64,000 bases of DNA. It comes from Babylonia areolata. Its lineage: Eukaryota; Mollusca; Gastropoda; Neogastropoda; Buccinidae. Position 1 is the stretch's first letter, and each line of letters starts with the position of its first letter. The notes beneath the pieces are model-generated. The model saw only the letters and a list, made by a program, of their open reading frames with translations. It was not told the DNA's origin and made no database searches. The stretch spans positions 71,915,705-71,979,704 of the forward strand of contig NC_134877.1 in the NCBI RefSeq assembly GCF_041734735.1, in the 5' to 3' direction. Of the stretch, positions 44,538 through 56,200 are shown in pieces. The translations under genes were made by a program, and so were the position numbers.

Positions 44538-46595
44538 AGGAGGAGTTTGTATTATACTCCATGTTTGGTGTTACATATACTTACCATGTCAAACTGATGC
44601 AAACTAGGCCTATGGTTTGCTCTGTCTGGCCAAATTTCGCGCGGCTAACAGTGAAAAGACGCCCCTCTTAGTCTGGCCCGCTCTTAGCCAATCAAACGCC
44701 TCTAACAGCTATAAGCGCTGAATCATTCCGTGGCCATGAACGAAAAAGCCCCATGAGAACCACGGCGGAGACGCGGGGACGGACGGGCGGGCATTCGAGT
44801 TTGACATGGTAAGTATATGTAACACCAAACATGAAGTATAATACAAACTCCTCCTTTTGGTGTCATATACTGTACCATGTCAAACTGATGCAGAATTTAA
44901 AGCAAATGGAGGAGGGCAACGCCTACTGGTTCGTATGGGGAGCCCTTGTAACTGAGACGGCAGTGTTAGCCGCGACAAAGGAAATCCCCTTGGAACCGTC
45001 AGCCCTGGTCATACGGAAATCCCAGAGGTAGAAGTTGATGAAGGGATTCTCCGACCGCCAGAAGGCTGCCTCCAAGACATGCTGCAGTGGCACCGAGTGC
45101 TGGAAAACAGCCGAAGTGGCTATGGCCCGCACTTCGTGTGTTCTGGGATTAAGACAACTGATATCCTTGTGTGCATGAGAGTAGGCTGTACGAATGACTT
45201 GGGAAACCCAGCGGGAAATGGTGCCTGCAGCGATGTCTTTCTTGTAATTCTCATTGAGGGAGATGAGAAGGCGCCTCTGAGAAGAACGCCTATGGCGAGA
45301 TCTATTCCAATAGTATTTGAGACACCGAACGGGGCAGAGATGCCTATCTTCATCATCTTGGGCCAGAATATCAGACAAAGGTCTGACCCTCAGAGAGGGG
45401 GAAGGGACCTCGGGGTCTTGGTTCTTAGCCAGAAACTCTGGAAGGAAACGAAGAGTGATGGAACCATCTCTGTGGAATGCTAGATCTTGTGGCATACCAC
45501 TAAGACCATGAATCTCACTTCTACGACGGCCAGTGGCCAGCAACAGAAGGAAAGTGGTCTTGAGAGTGAGCAGGTCAAAAGGAATAGTCCCCAATGGCTC
45601 AAAGGGCTGTTTTCGAATGAAATCCAGCACCAGGAACAAGTCCCAGAGGGGCACTCTTCTGGGATTCCTAGCTTCCTTCAGAGAGGCGCCCCTAGCCACC
45701 TCTCTGAGCAGGAAATCAGCTTCAAAAGCGGGGCCACCTAGCTGTTTGATAGTGGTACAGATGGCAGACCTGTACCCTCTCACAGAACTGGCAGACAGGT
45801 TGAGAACCGAGGAGCAGTGAGCCAAAAAGTTGGCCAGCTGCATGCTCGTAGGGTTAGTAGGGGGAATGTTCTGAGCTGCACACCAACGCAGCCATTTCTT
45901 CCAGCGAAAGTCATACAAAGTCTCTGTTCCCTCCCTCCTGGCTTTGGAGACTATGGAGAGGAGGTCGGAGGAGGCACCCCCTTTGGTCAGCGCGGCCGAC
46001 ACAGAGGCTCACCGAGGGGTGGAAGACTTCAATGGTGATGCTGACAGTTCCGACCGCACAGCAGCCACGCGTGCAGGTGGAGCATTTGAGGATTGGAGTG
46101 AGGAATGCCCGAACGAGGCTGCCTCAGCAGATGAGGTTTGGTTTCCAGTTCCAGGGGTGGAACATGTGTCAGGGACTGAAGGACCGGGAACCAGGGCTGG
46201 GCTGGCCATTTCGGCGCAATGAGGATCAGCTGCGGGCGTTCCAACCTGGCTTTCCGTATCACCTTGGACAGGATTGGAAAGGGAGGAAACGCGTAGGCAA
46301 TCAGACTGCTCCAGTCCAGAGAGAGAGCATCCACTGCCCATGCTTCTGGGTCGGCGACCGGAGAGACGTAAGTGGGAAGTCTCTTGCTGAACCTTGTCGC
46401 AAACAGGTCCACCATCGGCCGGAACCACTGTTCCCACACCCCTTGCAGGGTGTCCTTGTCCAGGGTCCACTCTGTGTGTATGACACTCTTGGACCTGCTG
46501 AGAGCATCTGCCAAAATGTTGTCTTTCCCTGCTATGTGTCTCGCTGAAAGTGCAATGCTCTTGCTGTGCCGCACCATTTCAGCGGTAGACAGAAA
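44538..46595 (-). mobile_element. DIRS-like retrotransposon remnant (fossil)
   Basis: A minus-strand remnant. A terminal region (44,538-44,870) has inverted arms around CTCCATGTTTGGTGTTACAT. Then comes a tyrosine recombinase frame of about 360 codons (44,923-46,002) and part of an RNase H region (to 46,595, with ARHIAGKDNILADALSR). Tyrosine recombinase plus RNase H in this order marks the DIRS group. The reverse transcriptase and gag-like parts are absent, the element being cut where the second-family LINE begins. Broken, with the 5' half missing and probably two or three further breaks. Moderately young. Confidence 0.85.
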
Positions 46596-49275
46596 GAACA
46601 GGCTGATCATCCTTGGGGATTTAAATGCCCGCGTCGGCACTGACTTCTCCTCATGGCCAAAAGTCCTAGAACAGCACGGCACTGGCAAGTGCAACTCCAA
46701 CGGACTGCTTTTGCTCTCGCTCTGCGCGCAGCATGGACTGACCATCACCAACACCCTCTTCCAACAAGCGGACAAGTACAAGAACACATGGATACACCCC
46801 CGCTTCAAGCAGTGGCACATGCTGGACTATGTGATTGTCCGGCAGAGGGACAGATGTGATGTTTCCATTACACGCTGCATGAGAGGAGCAGTCTGCTGGT
46901 CGGACCATCACCTGGTACGCAGCAAGATAACATCAGACTTGCACACAAGCTCCAACCAGCCAGGCAGAAACCCCCTAGGAAGCTGAACATCCACCACCTC
47001 CCTATCACCAAGGATGTGCTGCAGCAGCAAATCCAAGTAGCTCTCCAAGAAATTCCTGCATCAACTGATGTAGAAGAGGTATGGAGCACCTTTAGAGATG
47101 CTCTCTTTAGAGAGCCACAAAAACTGGCTTGACGAGAATGACTCTGGAATCTCCAAGCTCCTGAATGCACTGCATATACGGCATCAGGATCACATTTCCG
47201 ATAAAGACTGCCAGAGGACGGAGAACCAAGCAACTTGTACAGAAGAAGCTGTGTGAGATGAATAACACCTGGTGGGAGAGAAAGTCCGAAGAGCTTCAGT
47301 CCGCTGCTGAAGACCTTCCATGATGGTCTCCGAGCTGTGTATGGGCCGAGAGTGACAGGATTAACCCCTGTCCGAGCCTTGGACCAGACCACCCTCCTGA
47401 CAGACAGGAAAGACATCCTTGCCCGCTGGGCAGAGCACTTCAACACCCTCCTCAACAGGGACTCGTCCGTATCTGACAAGGTAATTGCACCCCTCCCACA
47501 GCTACCAGTCAATGACTCGCTAGCTGCCCCTCCCACCAAGGCCGAGACCCAGAAGGCCCTGAAGCTGACAACATCAGGAAAAGCACCAGAATGGATGGAA
47601 TCCAGGCCATCTACAAGTATGGAGGAGAGGTGCTGACAGACAAGCTGACTGCCCTGTTCCAGTCTATCTGGGAGAGAGGGGAGGTCCCTCAGGATTTCAA
47701 GGATGCTTCAATTGTCCACATTTACAAACGGAAGGGAGACAAAACATCCTGTGATAACCACCGTGGAATCTCTCTCCTCTGCATTGCCGGCAAGATCTTC
47801 GCCCGCATCATACTGAACAGACTGGTTGACCATGTCTCCAACACAGTCATCCCTGAAGCACAGTGTGGCTTCTGCTCAGGCAGGGGAACATGTGACATGG
47901 TGTTTACTGTACGCCAGATGCAAGAGAAGTGCCGTGAGCAGAACAAGGAGCTCCACATGGTCTTTGTAGACCAGACTAAGGCCTTCGACACGGTGAACCG
48001 CCGTGGTCTGTGGAAGATCCTCCTAAAGTTCGGCTGCCCAGAGAGCCTAATCCAGTTGACTGCGTCTTTCCTCCACAATGGCATGCAGGCGAGAGTACAG
48101 GAAAATACGGACATGTCGGATCCGTTCCCTGTGGTAAATGGAGTGAAACAGGGCTGCGTCCTGGCACCCACACTGTTCTCCATTCTGTTCTCTGCCATGC
48201 TGATTGACACCTTCCAAGACTGTGACCAGGGCATCTACATTCAGTTTCGCACATATGGCAAACTTTTCAACTTGCAGCGACTCTACGCCAGGTCCAGTGT
48301 GTTTGAGGTTGAGGCACTGTTGAGAGAATTCCTCTTCGCTGATGACTGCGTGCTTGCTGCACACACCCATGAGGACATGCAGTTCATTATAGATAGGTTC
48401 TCAACCTCCTGCAGATGCTTTGGACTCACCATCAGCCTCAGCAAGACCGAGTCCATGTACCAACCGGCTAGCTCACAGAACGCCAGTGCCTCCCCCCCAC
48501 CTGCAGTCAAGATCAATGACACAGAGATCAAGTCAGTCGACAAGTTTTGCTACCTGGGCAGCACCCTATGCAGCAACGGAGCCCTTGATGCAGAAGTGAT
48601 GCTGCGCATCGCCAAGGCCAGCTCCGCCTTTGGCAGACTCAACAACAGGCTGTGGAACAACAAAGGCATCAGGCTCAGCACCAAAATCAAAACCTACAGA
48701 GCTGTTGTGCTGACCACCTTGTTGTACTGCTGTGAAACATGGACGATGTATCGCCGTCACATTCAACAACTTGAGCAGTTTCACTAGAGATGCCTACGAA
48801 AGATCCTCGGCATAAAGTGGCAAGACAGGGTCTCCAACCTCCAGGTCCTAGACAGGAGCGGCCTGCCTAGCATCCAAAGCCTGCTGATCCAGTGTCAGTT
48901 ACGCGTTGTCCGTATGACAGACAGAGGATCCTGAAGATGCTTTTGTATGGCAAGCTGAAGGCAGGCCACCATGAACGTGGAAGACCCTGCAAGCGCTTCA
49001 AGGACACCTTGAAGACAAACATCAAAGCCTGTGACATAGATATCGCTTCCTGGGAAACTGATGCCCTTGACCGCTCTCGCTGGAGGATGCTGTGATCTAG
49101 TGGCATAAAGACGTCTGAAAACAACAGAACGCTGGCCATTAAGGAGAAGCGTAAGCGAAGGAAGCAGGGCTCAACTTCTGGAGACGTTTTCCCTTGCAAC
49201 ACCTGTGGGAAGTGCTGCGCATCCAGAATCGGCCTCTTCTCCCATACGAGGACACACACCAACAGATAAGCCTGC
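46596..49275 (+). mobile_element. Second-family RTE-like LINE, 5' truncated
   Basis: Starts within the endonuclease domain directly against the DIRS remnant and ends soon after its stop at 49,267-49,269. It has the same architecture as the family at 24,953 but clearly diverged protein sequence. Inserted in, or joined to, the DIRS remnant, so younger than or coincident with it. Confidence 0.88.
46600..49269 (+). pseudogene. Second-family RTE-like polyprotein, several frameshifts
   Basis: Endonuclease end: LIILGDLNARVGTDFSSWPK, HPRFKQWHMLDYVIVRQRDR and CWSDHHLVRSKI. RT: CDNHRGISLLCIAGKIFARI, VDQTKAFDTVNRRGLWKILL, VKQGCVLAPTLFSILFSAML and the catalytic FLFADDCVL. C-terminal C2H2 finger: CNTCGKCCASRIGLFSHTRT. 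Frames change near 46,970-47,340 and 47,590, there is a TAG at 48,785, and further shifts near 48,900 and 49,095. The 48-kb RT block alone is open for 398 codons. Inactive. Confidence 0.88.
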
Positions 49276-49318
49276 CTGCCTACTCATCCGTCGGACCGAC
49301 GGGAGACTCCATCTTGGA

Positions 49319-49901
49319 GTATGTCCAAGTTGTGATTTGCATAAAATATCAACAAAATTGTACTTACGAACTAAATGATCCTGTGCTGCCTTTGTAAATT
49401 CACCTTTGCAGTCGGTATAATGCTGATTTCATTCTTTATATGTCATGAATGGTAAGAAACTGGAAAACATTCATAACAGCGGATTTGCATCTTCTACCAC
49501 TTTAGTATAAAATACATGAAATTGAAAATGTTTGTTTCCTTTTGACCCCAAAGAGCTCTGTTCCTAGCTTTCTGTTCAGAATCAGTTGTCTGCCGCAGTG
49601 ACCCGCTCACAGATCAGCATCAGCTCGGCAGCAGTCAGTCACATGTACTGTACCGCGCTGAACGCTTTCCTCTGGTGACCCCTTATACCGCGCTTGCGTC
49701 AACTTCACATGTTCTTGCCTTGCAACTCTTTATAAGGCGTTCTCACACAGGCAGGTAATAAAAACATTGGATTCTGGACATTAAAAATCAAAATCTACTA
49801 TGTTCCCGCCCCCCTATAGTGGTCAACTTTATATCAGTGTGATCAGTATGATTTATTCTATTTTATCGTAAAAAGAACGGTTTTGTTGCACATACTTTGA
49901 C
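49319..49901 (-). repeat. Right arm of 585-bp inverted repeat
   Basis: Inverted counterpart of 42,370-42,953. The outer end lies near GCACATACTTTGACC and the inner end near TCCAAGTTGTGATTTGC. The arms have diverged by eye at perhaps one base in six to eight, with small indels. Confidence 0.85.
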
Positions 49902-50111
49902 CTAACGCAAATTTTAATCAAAATTCCCTGGCCTAGTATTGAAGGGGCCGGAAATAGCCGTGATTTTGACAGCTCTGCTGGTGGTAGTGGAAGGGTGAGG
50001 TGGAGGTGGAGGAAGATTGGGGAGGGAGGAAGGTGGGCACAGCCATTCAGTACATTGCTCTCTTGGACTGACTACAGACAGGTCTCACAGCCATTCAGTA
50101 CACTGCTCTCT
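49902..50111. repeat. Spacer and start of 48-bp array
   Basis: Unique GGTGGAGG-rich sequence to about 50,035, then one and a half units of the ATTCAGTACACTGCTCTCTT array in which the third RTE-like copy sits. Confidence 0.8.
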
Positions 50112-51605
50112 CCATCGCAGGCAAGATACTTGCAAGGATCCTACTAAACCGCCTCACAGCACACCTTGACCAAGGTCATTTGCCTGAGAGCCAATGTGGA
50201 TTCCGGAGAGAGCGCGGAACCACCGACATGGTGTTTGCTGCAAGGCAGCTGCAAGAGAAATGTCAGGAGCAAAATGCTGATCTGTTCTCCACCTATGTCG
50301 ACCTCACTAAGGCCTTCGACACCGTGAGTAGAGAGGGACTGTGGAAGATCATGGCCAAGTACGGATGCCCTCGGAAATTTATTTCCTTGGTCAGCCAATT
50401 CCATGAAGGCATGCAGGCTCGAGTCCAGGACAATGGCGAAACATCTGCTCCTTTTGCTGTCACAAATGGTGTCAAGCAAGGCTGCGTCCTGGCTCCAACA
50501 CTGTTCAGCCTCATGTTCTCTGCAATGCTTACTGATGCCTTCAGAGATGGCGATGTTGGAATCGGCCTAAAGTACCCAACAGATGGCAAGTTGTTTAACC
50601 TCAGAAGGCTTCAAGCAAAAACGAAGGTCATGACAGACATCATCAGAGACTTTGTGTTTGCTGATGATTGTGCCCTCAACGCTGGATCTGAAGCTGACAT
50701 GCAACTCCGCGTCGACAAGTTTGCCACTGCCAGCAGGAACTTCGGCCTTACCATCAGCACGAGGAAAACTGAAGTTCTCCATCAGCCAGCCCCAGGGAAA
50801 CTCTACGTTGACCCAACATCACAGTCAACGGTCAGAGACTCAGTGCGGTGGAGCGGTTCACATACCTTGGCAGCACACTGTCACGAAATGCGACCATCAA
50901 CGATGAAGTGAACGTCAGGATTGCAAGAGCAAGCGCAACTTTTGGTAGACTCAATGCAAATGTCTGGAACAGAAGAGGCATTAGTCTTGAGACCAAGCTA
51001 AAGGTCTACAGAGCAGTAGTTCTCCCCACACTACTGTACGCCTGCGAAACTTGGACAGTGTACCAATGACATGCCAAGAAGCTGAACCACTTCCACACAA
51101 CATGCCTCAGGAAGCTACTGAACATCAAGTGGCAAGACAGGACCCCAGACACAGAGGTGCTCGCAAAAGCCAGCCTTCCCAGCATCTTCACCATCCTGAT
51201 GCAGTCCCAGCTTCGCTGGGCTGGACACGTGGCGCGCATGCCAGACCATCGGCTGCCCAAAGGCTCTTCTATGGTGAGCTGCAACAAGGGAAGAGATCAC
51301 ACGGAGGTCAGAAGAAGCGCTTCAGAGATACTCTGAAAGTCTCTCTGAAAGCGTTTGATTACAACCCCGACTCCTGGGAGGAATCTGCAGTGGACCGTGA
51401 CAAATGGTGCGCTGCTGTGCACAAAGGCACCAAGTTGTGCGAAGCTAACAGGACTGCTGCAGCTGTTCAGAAGAGGCAGGCCAGAAAGTCACGGGCAAAC
51501 AAGCTCCCTGACAATGATATGCCTGTCTTTGTCTGCCCCAACTGTTAGCGAACATTTCGTGCGCAGATTGGACTATTCATCCATCTGCGCATTCACAGAT
51601 AGATT
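50112..51605 (+). pseudogene. RTE-like LINE copy 3 protein, four breaks
   Basis: Encodes the RT from SIAGKILARILLNRL through the FVFADDCAL catalytic motif to the C2H2 finger. Relative to copy 2 it has a one-base deletion near 50,811 (TTGACCC for TTGAGCCC), TGA at 51,067-51,069 for CGA, a one-base deletion near 51,258 (CCCAAAGG for CCCAAAAGG) and TAG at 51,545-51,547 for CAG in the finger. Inactive. Confidence 0.9.
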
Positions 51606-51700
51606 CATAAGCATCCTCCCCCCCACCCCACCACCACCCTCCCCCCATCCCCCAGCTGGATGACAACGATGGTCATCATCGATCTCGATGGACACACCAC
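50112..51700 (+). mobile_element. RTE-like LINE copy 3, 5' truncated with target duplication
   Basis: Begins at TCCATCGCAGGCAAGATACT (within the RT of the full-length family) and ends GATCTCGATGGACACACCAC. The host word ACACTGCTCTCT occurs immediately before (50,100-50,111) and after (about 51,702-51,713), a ~12-bp target-site duplication consistent with target-primed reverse transcription. Same family as copies 1 and 2. Confidence 0.92.
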
Positions 51701-51893
51701 CACACTGCTCTCTTGGACGGACTACAGACAGGTGTCACGGCCATTCAGTACACTGCTCTCTTGGACGGACTACACACAGGTCTCACAGCCATTCAGTACA
51801 CTGCTCTCTTGGACGGACTACACACAGGTCTTATAGCCATTCAGTACATTGCTCTCTTGGACGGACTACACACAGGTCTCACTGGCCATCAAT
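51701..51893. repeat. 48-bp minisatellite of intron 2, ~4 copies
   Basis: Units contain ACACTGCTCTCTTGGACGGA, CTACACACAGGTCTCACAG and CCATTCAGT; a continuation of the array interrupted by copy 3. Confidence 0.93.
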
Positions 51894-52000
51894 TACATAA
51901 CACCAGCACGTCGGCACTTTTCTTCCTCCTTTTATCTTCCAGAAAACGGACATTCCGTTTTTGACCAAAACCTAAAATCAGTCTCAGGACAGAAGAGTTG
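51894..52000. other. Short unique spacer
   Basis: Unique sequence with no recognisable feature. Confidence 0.4.
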
Positions 52001-53315
52001 TACCCATGTTTCCATAAGTCTTAAAGAAGTGTCTACAGCAATGGTCAGAAAGCCTGTACTTTTATTGTTGTACCCATGTTTCCATAAGTCTTAAAGAAGT
52101 GTCTTGGGGAATGGTCGGAAAACCTGTACTTTTATTGTTGTATCCATGTTTCCATAAGTCTTAAAGAAGTGTCTTCAGTAATGGTCAGAAAGCCTGTATT
52201 TTTATTGTTGTACCCATGTTTCCATAAGTCTTAAAGAAGTGTCTTCAGCAATGGTCAGAAAGCCTGTATATTTATTGTTGTATCCATGTTTCCATAAGTC
52301 TTAAAGAAGTGTCTTGGGCAATGGTAGAAAGCCTGTATTTTTATTGTTGTACCCATGTTTCCATACGTCTTAAAGAAGTGTCTTGGGCAATGGTAGAAAG
52401 CCTGTATTTTTATTGTTGTATCCATGTTTCCATAAGTCTTAAAGAAGTGTCTTGGGCAATGGCAGAAAGCCTGTATTTTTATTGTTGTACCCATGTTTCC
52501 ATAAGTCTTAAAGAAGTGTCTTGGGCAATGGTAGAAAGCCTGTATTTTTATTGTTGTACCCATGTTTCCATAAGTCTTAAAGAAGTGTCTTGGGCAATGG
52601 CAGAAAGCCTGTATTTTTATTGTTGTACCCATGTTTCCATGTCTTAAAGAAGTGTCTTGGGCAATGGTCAGAAAGCCTGTATATTTATTGTTGTATCCAT
52701 GTTTCCATAAGTCTTAAAGAAGTGTCTTGGGCAATGGTAGAAAGCCTGTATTTTTATTGTTGTATCCATGTTTCCATAAGTCTTAAAGAAGTGTCTTCAG
52801 TAATGGTAGAAAGCCTGTATTTTTATTGTTGTACCCATGTTTCCATAAGTCTTAAAGAAGTGTCTTGGGCAATGGTAGAAAGCCTGTATTTTTATTGTTG
52901 TACCCATGTTTCCATAAGTCTTAAAGAAGTGTCTTGGGCAATGGTAGAAAGCCTGTATTTTTATTGTTGTACCCATGTTTCCATAAGTCTTAAAGAAGTG
53001 TCTTGGGCAATGGTAGAAAGCCTGTATTTTTATTGTTGTACCCATGTTTCCATAAGTCTTAAAGAAGTGTCTTGGGCAATGGTAGAAAGCCTGTATATTT
53101 ATTGTTGTACCCATGTTTCCATACGTCTTAAAGAAGTGTCTTGGGCAATGGTAGAAAGCCTGTATTTTTATTGTTGTACCCATGTTTCCATAAGTCTTAA
53201 AGAAGTGTCTTGGGCAATGGTAGAAAGCCTGTATTTTTATTGTTGTACCCATGTTTCCATAAGTCTTAAAGAAGTGTCTTCAGTAATGGTCAGAAAGCCT
53301 GTACTTTTGTTGTGA
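52001..53315. repeat. ~69-bp minisatellite of intron 2, ~19 copies
   Basis: Units contain TTGTACCCATGTTTCCATAA, GTCTTAAAGAAGTGTCTTGG and AATGGTAGAAAGCCTGTATT. A slightly longer subtype carries GGTCAGAAAGCC. Because the unit length is a multiple of three and stop-free, long frames appear on both strands; they are not genes. Confidence 0.95.
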
Positions 53316-53402
53316 CTGAAAATGCCTTTTTTTTAAGTACAATACATGCCAGCATACAGTCACCCTTCTCGCTTGCTCGCTCAACAAGATGGCGTCTCCG
53401 TC

Positions 53403-53820
53403 AACTTCTGATCTTGTTGCAGAAAGGAGCCCATACCACAGACATAGACCTCCCTGATCTTGTTGCAGAAAGGAACCCATACCACAGACATAGACCTCCC
53501 TATCTTGTTGCAGAAAGGAACCCATACCACAGACATAGACCTCCCTGATCTTGTTGCAGAAAGGAACCCATACCACAGACATAGACCTCCCTGATCTTGT
53601 TGCACAAAGGAACCCATACCACAGACATAGACCTCCCTGATCTTGTTGCAGAAAGGAACCCATACCACAGACATAGACCTCCCTGATCTTGTTGCAGAAA
53701 GGAACCCATACCACAGACATAGACCTCCCTGATCTTGTTGCAGAAAGGAACCCATACCACAGACATAGACCTCCCTGATCTTGTTGCAGAAAGGAACCCA
53801 TACCACAGACGTAGACCTCT
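53403..53820. repeat. 46-bp minisatellite made from LINE coding sequence, ~9 copies
   Basis: Units contain GATCTTGTTGCAGAAAGGAA, CCCATACCACAGACATAGAC and CTCCCT. The last copy runs without a break into a LINE reading frame (LVAERNPYHRRRPLERMVP), so the unit is a piece of that LINE's coding sequence amplified at its truncated 5' edge. Confidence 0.9.
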
Positions 53821-54835
53821 TGAACGCATGGTTCCAAAATGTCATACTGAAATATATCGGGAATCTTTCCTTCCTTCTACAACAACCCTGTGGAACTCTC
53901 TCCCTGATCATGTCAAGAATTGTAACTCTCTAAGTGCATTTAAACGCTACTTGTCTGCTAACGATTTCATTGTACCTATATAGTATTATTTTGGTGAACG
54001 TAAGGAACAAATAATTCATTGTCAACTCCGTCTTCAGATAAGTTATCTGACATGTTTCATCGCCACTAAGTGGATGATCCATTCTGCGATTGTGGCAATG
54101 GTAGAGAAACAGCTGAGCGCTATTTGCTATCGTGTCCACATTTTAGCGTGGCTCGTAGAAATACTGTCTTAAATCTTCCCCAAGAATATATTCAGATACA
54201 TACTCTCCTGCATGGTAATTAAAATTTTCAACTTAACATAAACATGCTGATATTTGAAACTGTACACAAATTCATCACTGAATCCAGAAGATTTTAAGTA
54301 TGCACTATTCTGGGTGTGCAGGTGTGACTCACTATATCTTCTATATTGAACATGTAATCTTTCCATACTTCCTGTCTAGTCGGTCTAATCAAGAATGATT
54401 ATGTGTAATGTTGTTCCCTCTCCATGTGGATCTTTTTCTTCTTTTTTTCTTTTTTTCTTCTCTCATTTCTTTATCTTATTCATTGACTTCTTGTTTTTCT
54501 TACCTTTTCTGCTTTCTGTTGTGAACAATGTATCTTAAAAATGATGTTTATATTCATTGTAAATTCTTTAAATATATTAATCTCCACGGCTGCTCAAAAA
54601 AAAAGAGAAAAAAAAGGGAAACAATGTATGTCTGCAATGACTGTCATTTATATGCAGTTGGAAAATGTGTATTTCAACATAATTGCAATTGTGTAGCGTC
54701 CACCAGCCGTCAAACGAAACAAATGTATTTAATCACATTCCTGAGCACGATATAAGCTGTTAGCTTGTTGTTGCTCTGCTGTCTATCTGTACATGTGTGA
54801 CATATTTACTGAATAAAGTTTTGTTTAAACCAACT
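53765..54835 (+). pseudogene. LINE C-terminal fragment with cysteine-rich tail
   Basis: Encodes LERMVPKCHTEIYRESFLPS, TTLWNSLPDHVKNC and LSAFKRYLSANDFIV (to 53,983). In a shifted frame at about 54,070-54,225 it encodes CDCGNGRETAERYLLSCPHF with a CxC...H...C pattern typical of the C-terminal knuckle of CR1/Jockey-type LINEs. The 3' sequence is T-rich, with AATAAA at about 54,813. Only the last part of the element remains and the frame is shifted at least once. Confidence 0.75.
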
Positions 54836-55347
54836 TCGGCAAGTACTGTGGCTCAAAGTCAAATGCAAACTGATTCCATAGTGGATATCCACTGTGCATA
54901 CACATTTGCCCATTCAAATGCTACAATTAGGAAGTGTCTATGGTTACAAAAGACTACTTTTGTAAAATTTCTGTTATATGAGAAAAACTCACCCCCTTTA
55001 TGTCAGTTGTGAAAAAACAGATTAAAAAAAAGAAGACGATAAATCAGTCAATAATAAAGTGAGTGCTTTGAAACTTTGTGAAATGTTGGTCCAATCTACT
55101 CTGTATATTATCACAAAATTGCACCACTGTATGTAATTGCATTCTTGTTTAGACATTTTTCTCCTAGCATAAACAAACGGCCAGTACAGAGAGTATAATG
55201 AAGGAAGTTATTGGGCAGTATAGAATGAGTTATCATCTTGGGTGACACTCAGCTGACTGCAGTGTTATGGGGAAAAGATTGTTTTATTAAATATTGTTTT
55301 ATTAACACCTGGACCTCATGGACAGGCAAGGCAAGGCAAGGTCTCAC
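54836..55347. other. Unique 5' part of intron 2
   Basis: No exon, element or repeat recognised apart from a short (AAGGC)n run at 55,325-55,341 next to the exon 2 donor. Confidence 0.5.
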
Positions 55348-55452
55348 CTTGAAGAATCCGGCCACAGCGGCCGCTCCACACTTGTCACGGTGCATTCCAG
55401 CCATCACCCCGCCGGCCTTGATGTCGGCACCCCCTGTGTCATAGGTGATGCC
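55348..55452 (-). CDS. M17 leucyl aminopeptidase, exon 2 with metal-binding block
   Basis: 35 residues, GITYDTGGADIKAGGVMAGM then HRDKCGAAAVAGFFK, phase 0 at both ends. With the terminal VGK of exon 1 it gives K-x4-D-x6-K-x10-D, exactly the spacing of Lys270, Asp275, Lys282 and Asp293 in E. coli PepA (two-zinc ligands plus catalytic Lys). The acceptor is GGTGTGTTGCAG and the donor GTGAGA. The residues around it (DTGGAD, HRDKCGAAAV) match the W07G4.4-like branch rather than canonical LAP3, which has KP at the second lysine. Confidence 0.95.
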
Positions 55453-55454
55453 CT

Positions 55455-55880
55455 GCAACACACCACAGTGACACATTCCACACCACAGTGACACATATCA
55501 CACCACAGTGACACATTCCACACCACAGTGACACATGCCACACCACAGTGACACATGCCACACCACAGTGACACATGCCACACCACAGTGACACATTCCA
55601 CACCAGTGACATATGTCAAACCAAAGTGGCACATGTCACATCACAGTGACACATCATGACATGTCACATCACAGTGACATATGTCGAAACACAGTGACAC
55701 ATTCCACACCACAGTGACATATGTCAAACCAAAGTGGCACATGTCACATCACAGTGACACATTCCACACCACAGTGACACATTCCACACCACAGTGACAT
55801 ATGTCACACCACAGTGACACATTCCACACCACAGTGACATATGTCAAACCAAAGTGGCACATGTCACATCACAGTGACAC
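55455..55880. repeat. ~21-bp CA-rich array beside the exon 2 acceptor
   Basis: Units of CACCACAGTGACACATTCCA or variants with ACATGTCA or AACCAAAG, about 20 copies. On the minus strand CACTGTGGTGTG in each unit equals the intron side of the exon 2 acceptor (CACTGTGGTGTGTTGCAG), but the TTGCAG itself is not repeated. Confidence 0.92.
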
Positions 55881-56200
55881 ATCATGACGTGTGTCATATT
55901 ACATCACATCACATATCAAATCACAGTGTCACGTCAAATTACAGGTACATAAGTCACATAAAAGTGGGATATGTCAAATCACAGTGTCACATGTCAAATT
56001 ACAGGTACATAAGTCACATAAAAGTGGGATATGTCAAATCACAGTGTCACATGTCAAATTACAGGTACATAAGTCACATAAAAGTGGGATATGTCAAATC
56101 ACAGTGTCACATCACAGTGACATGTCACATCCTCCTCCTATTACACAATACCTTCCTTGAGGTTTGTAATTGTACCTACTCTGTCACAGTTATACGTGAC
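55881..56200. repeat. 60-bp array, three and a half copies, and unique spacer
   Basis: 55,925-56,120 holds units of TCACAGTGTCACATGTCAAA, TTACAGGTACATAAGTCACA and TAAAAGTGGGATATGTCAAA. 56,120-56,200 is unique. Confidence 0.9.

Noticed and set aside
45079-45483. Plus-strand frames over the DIRS-like recombinase region
   Set aside because: Shadows of the minus-strand recombinase frame.
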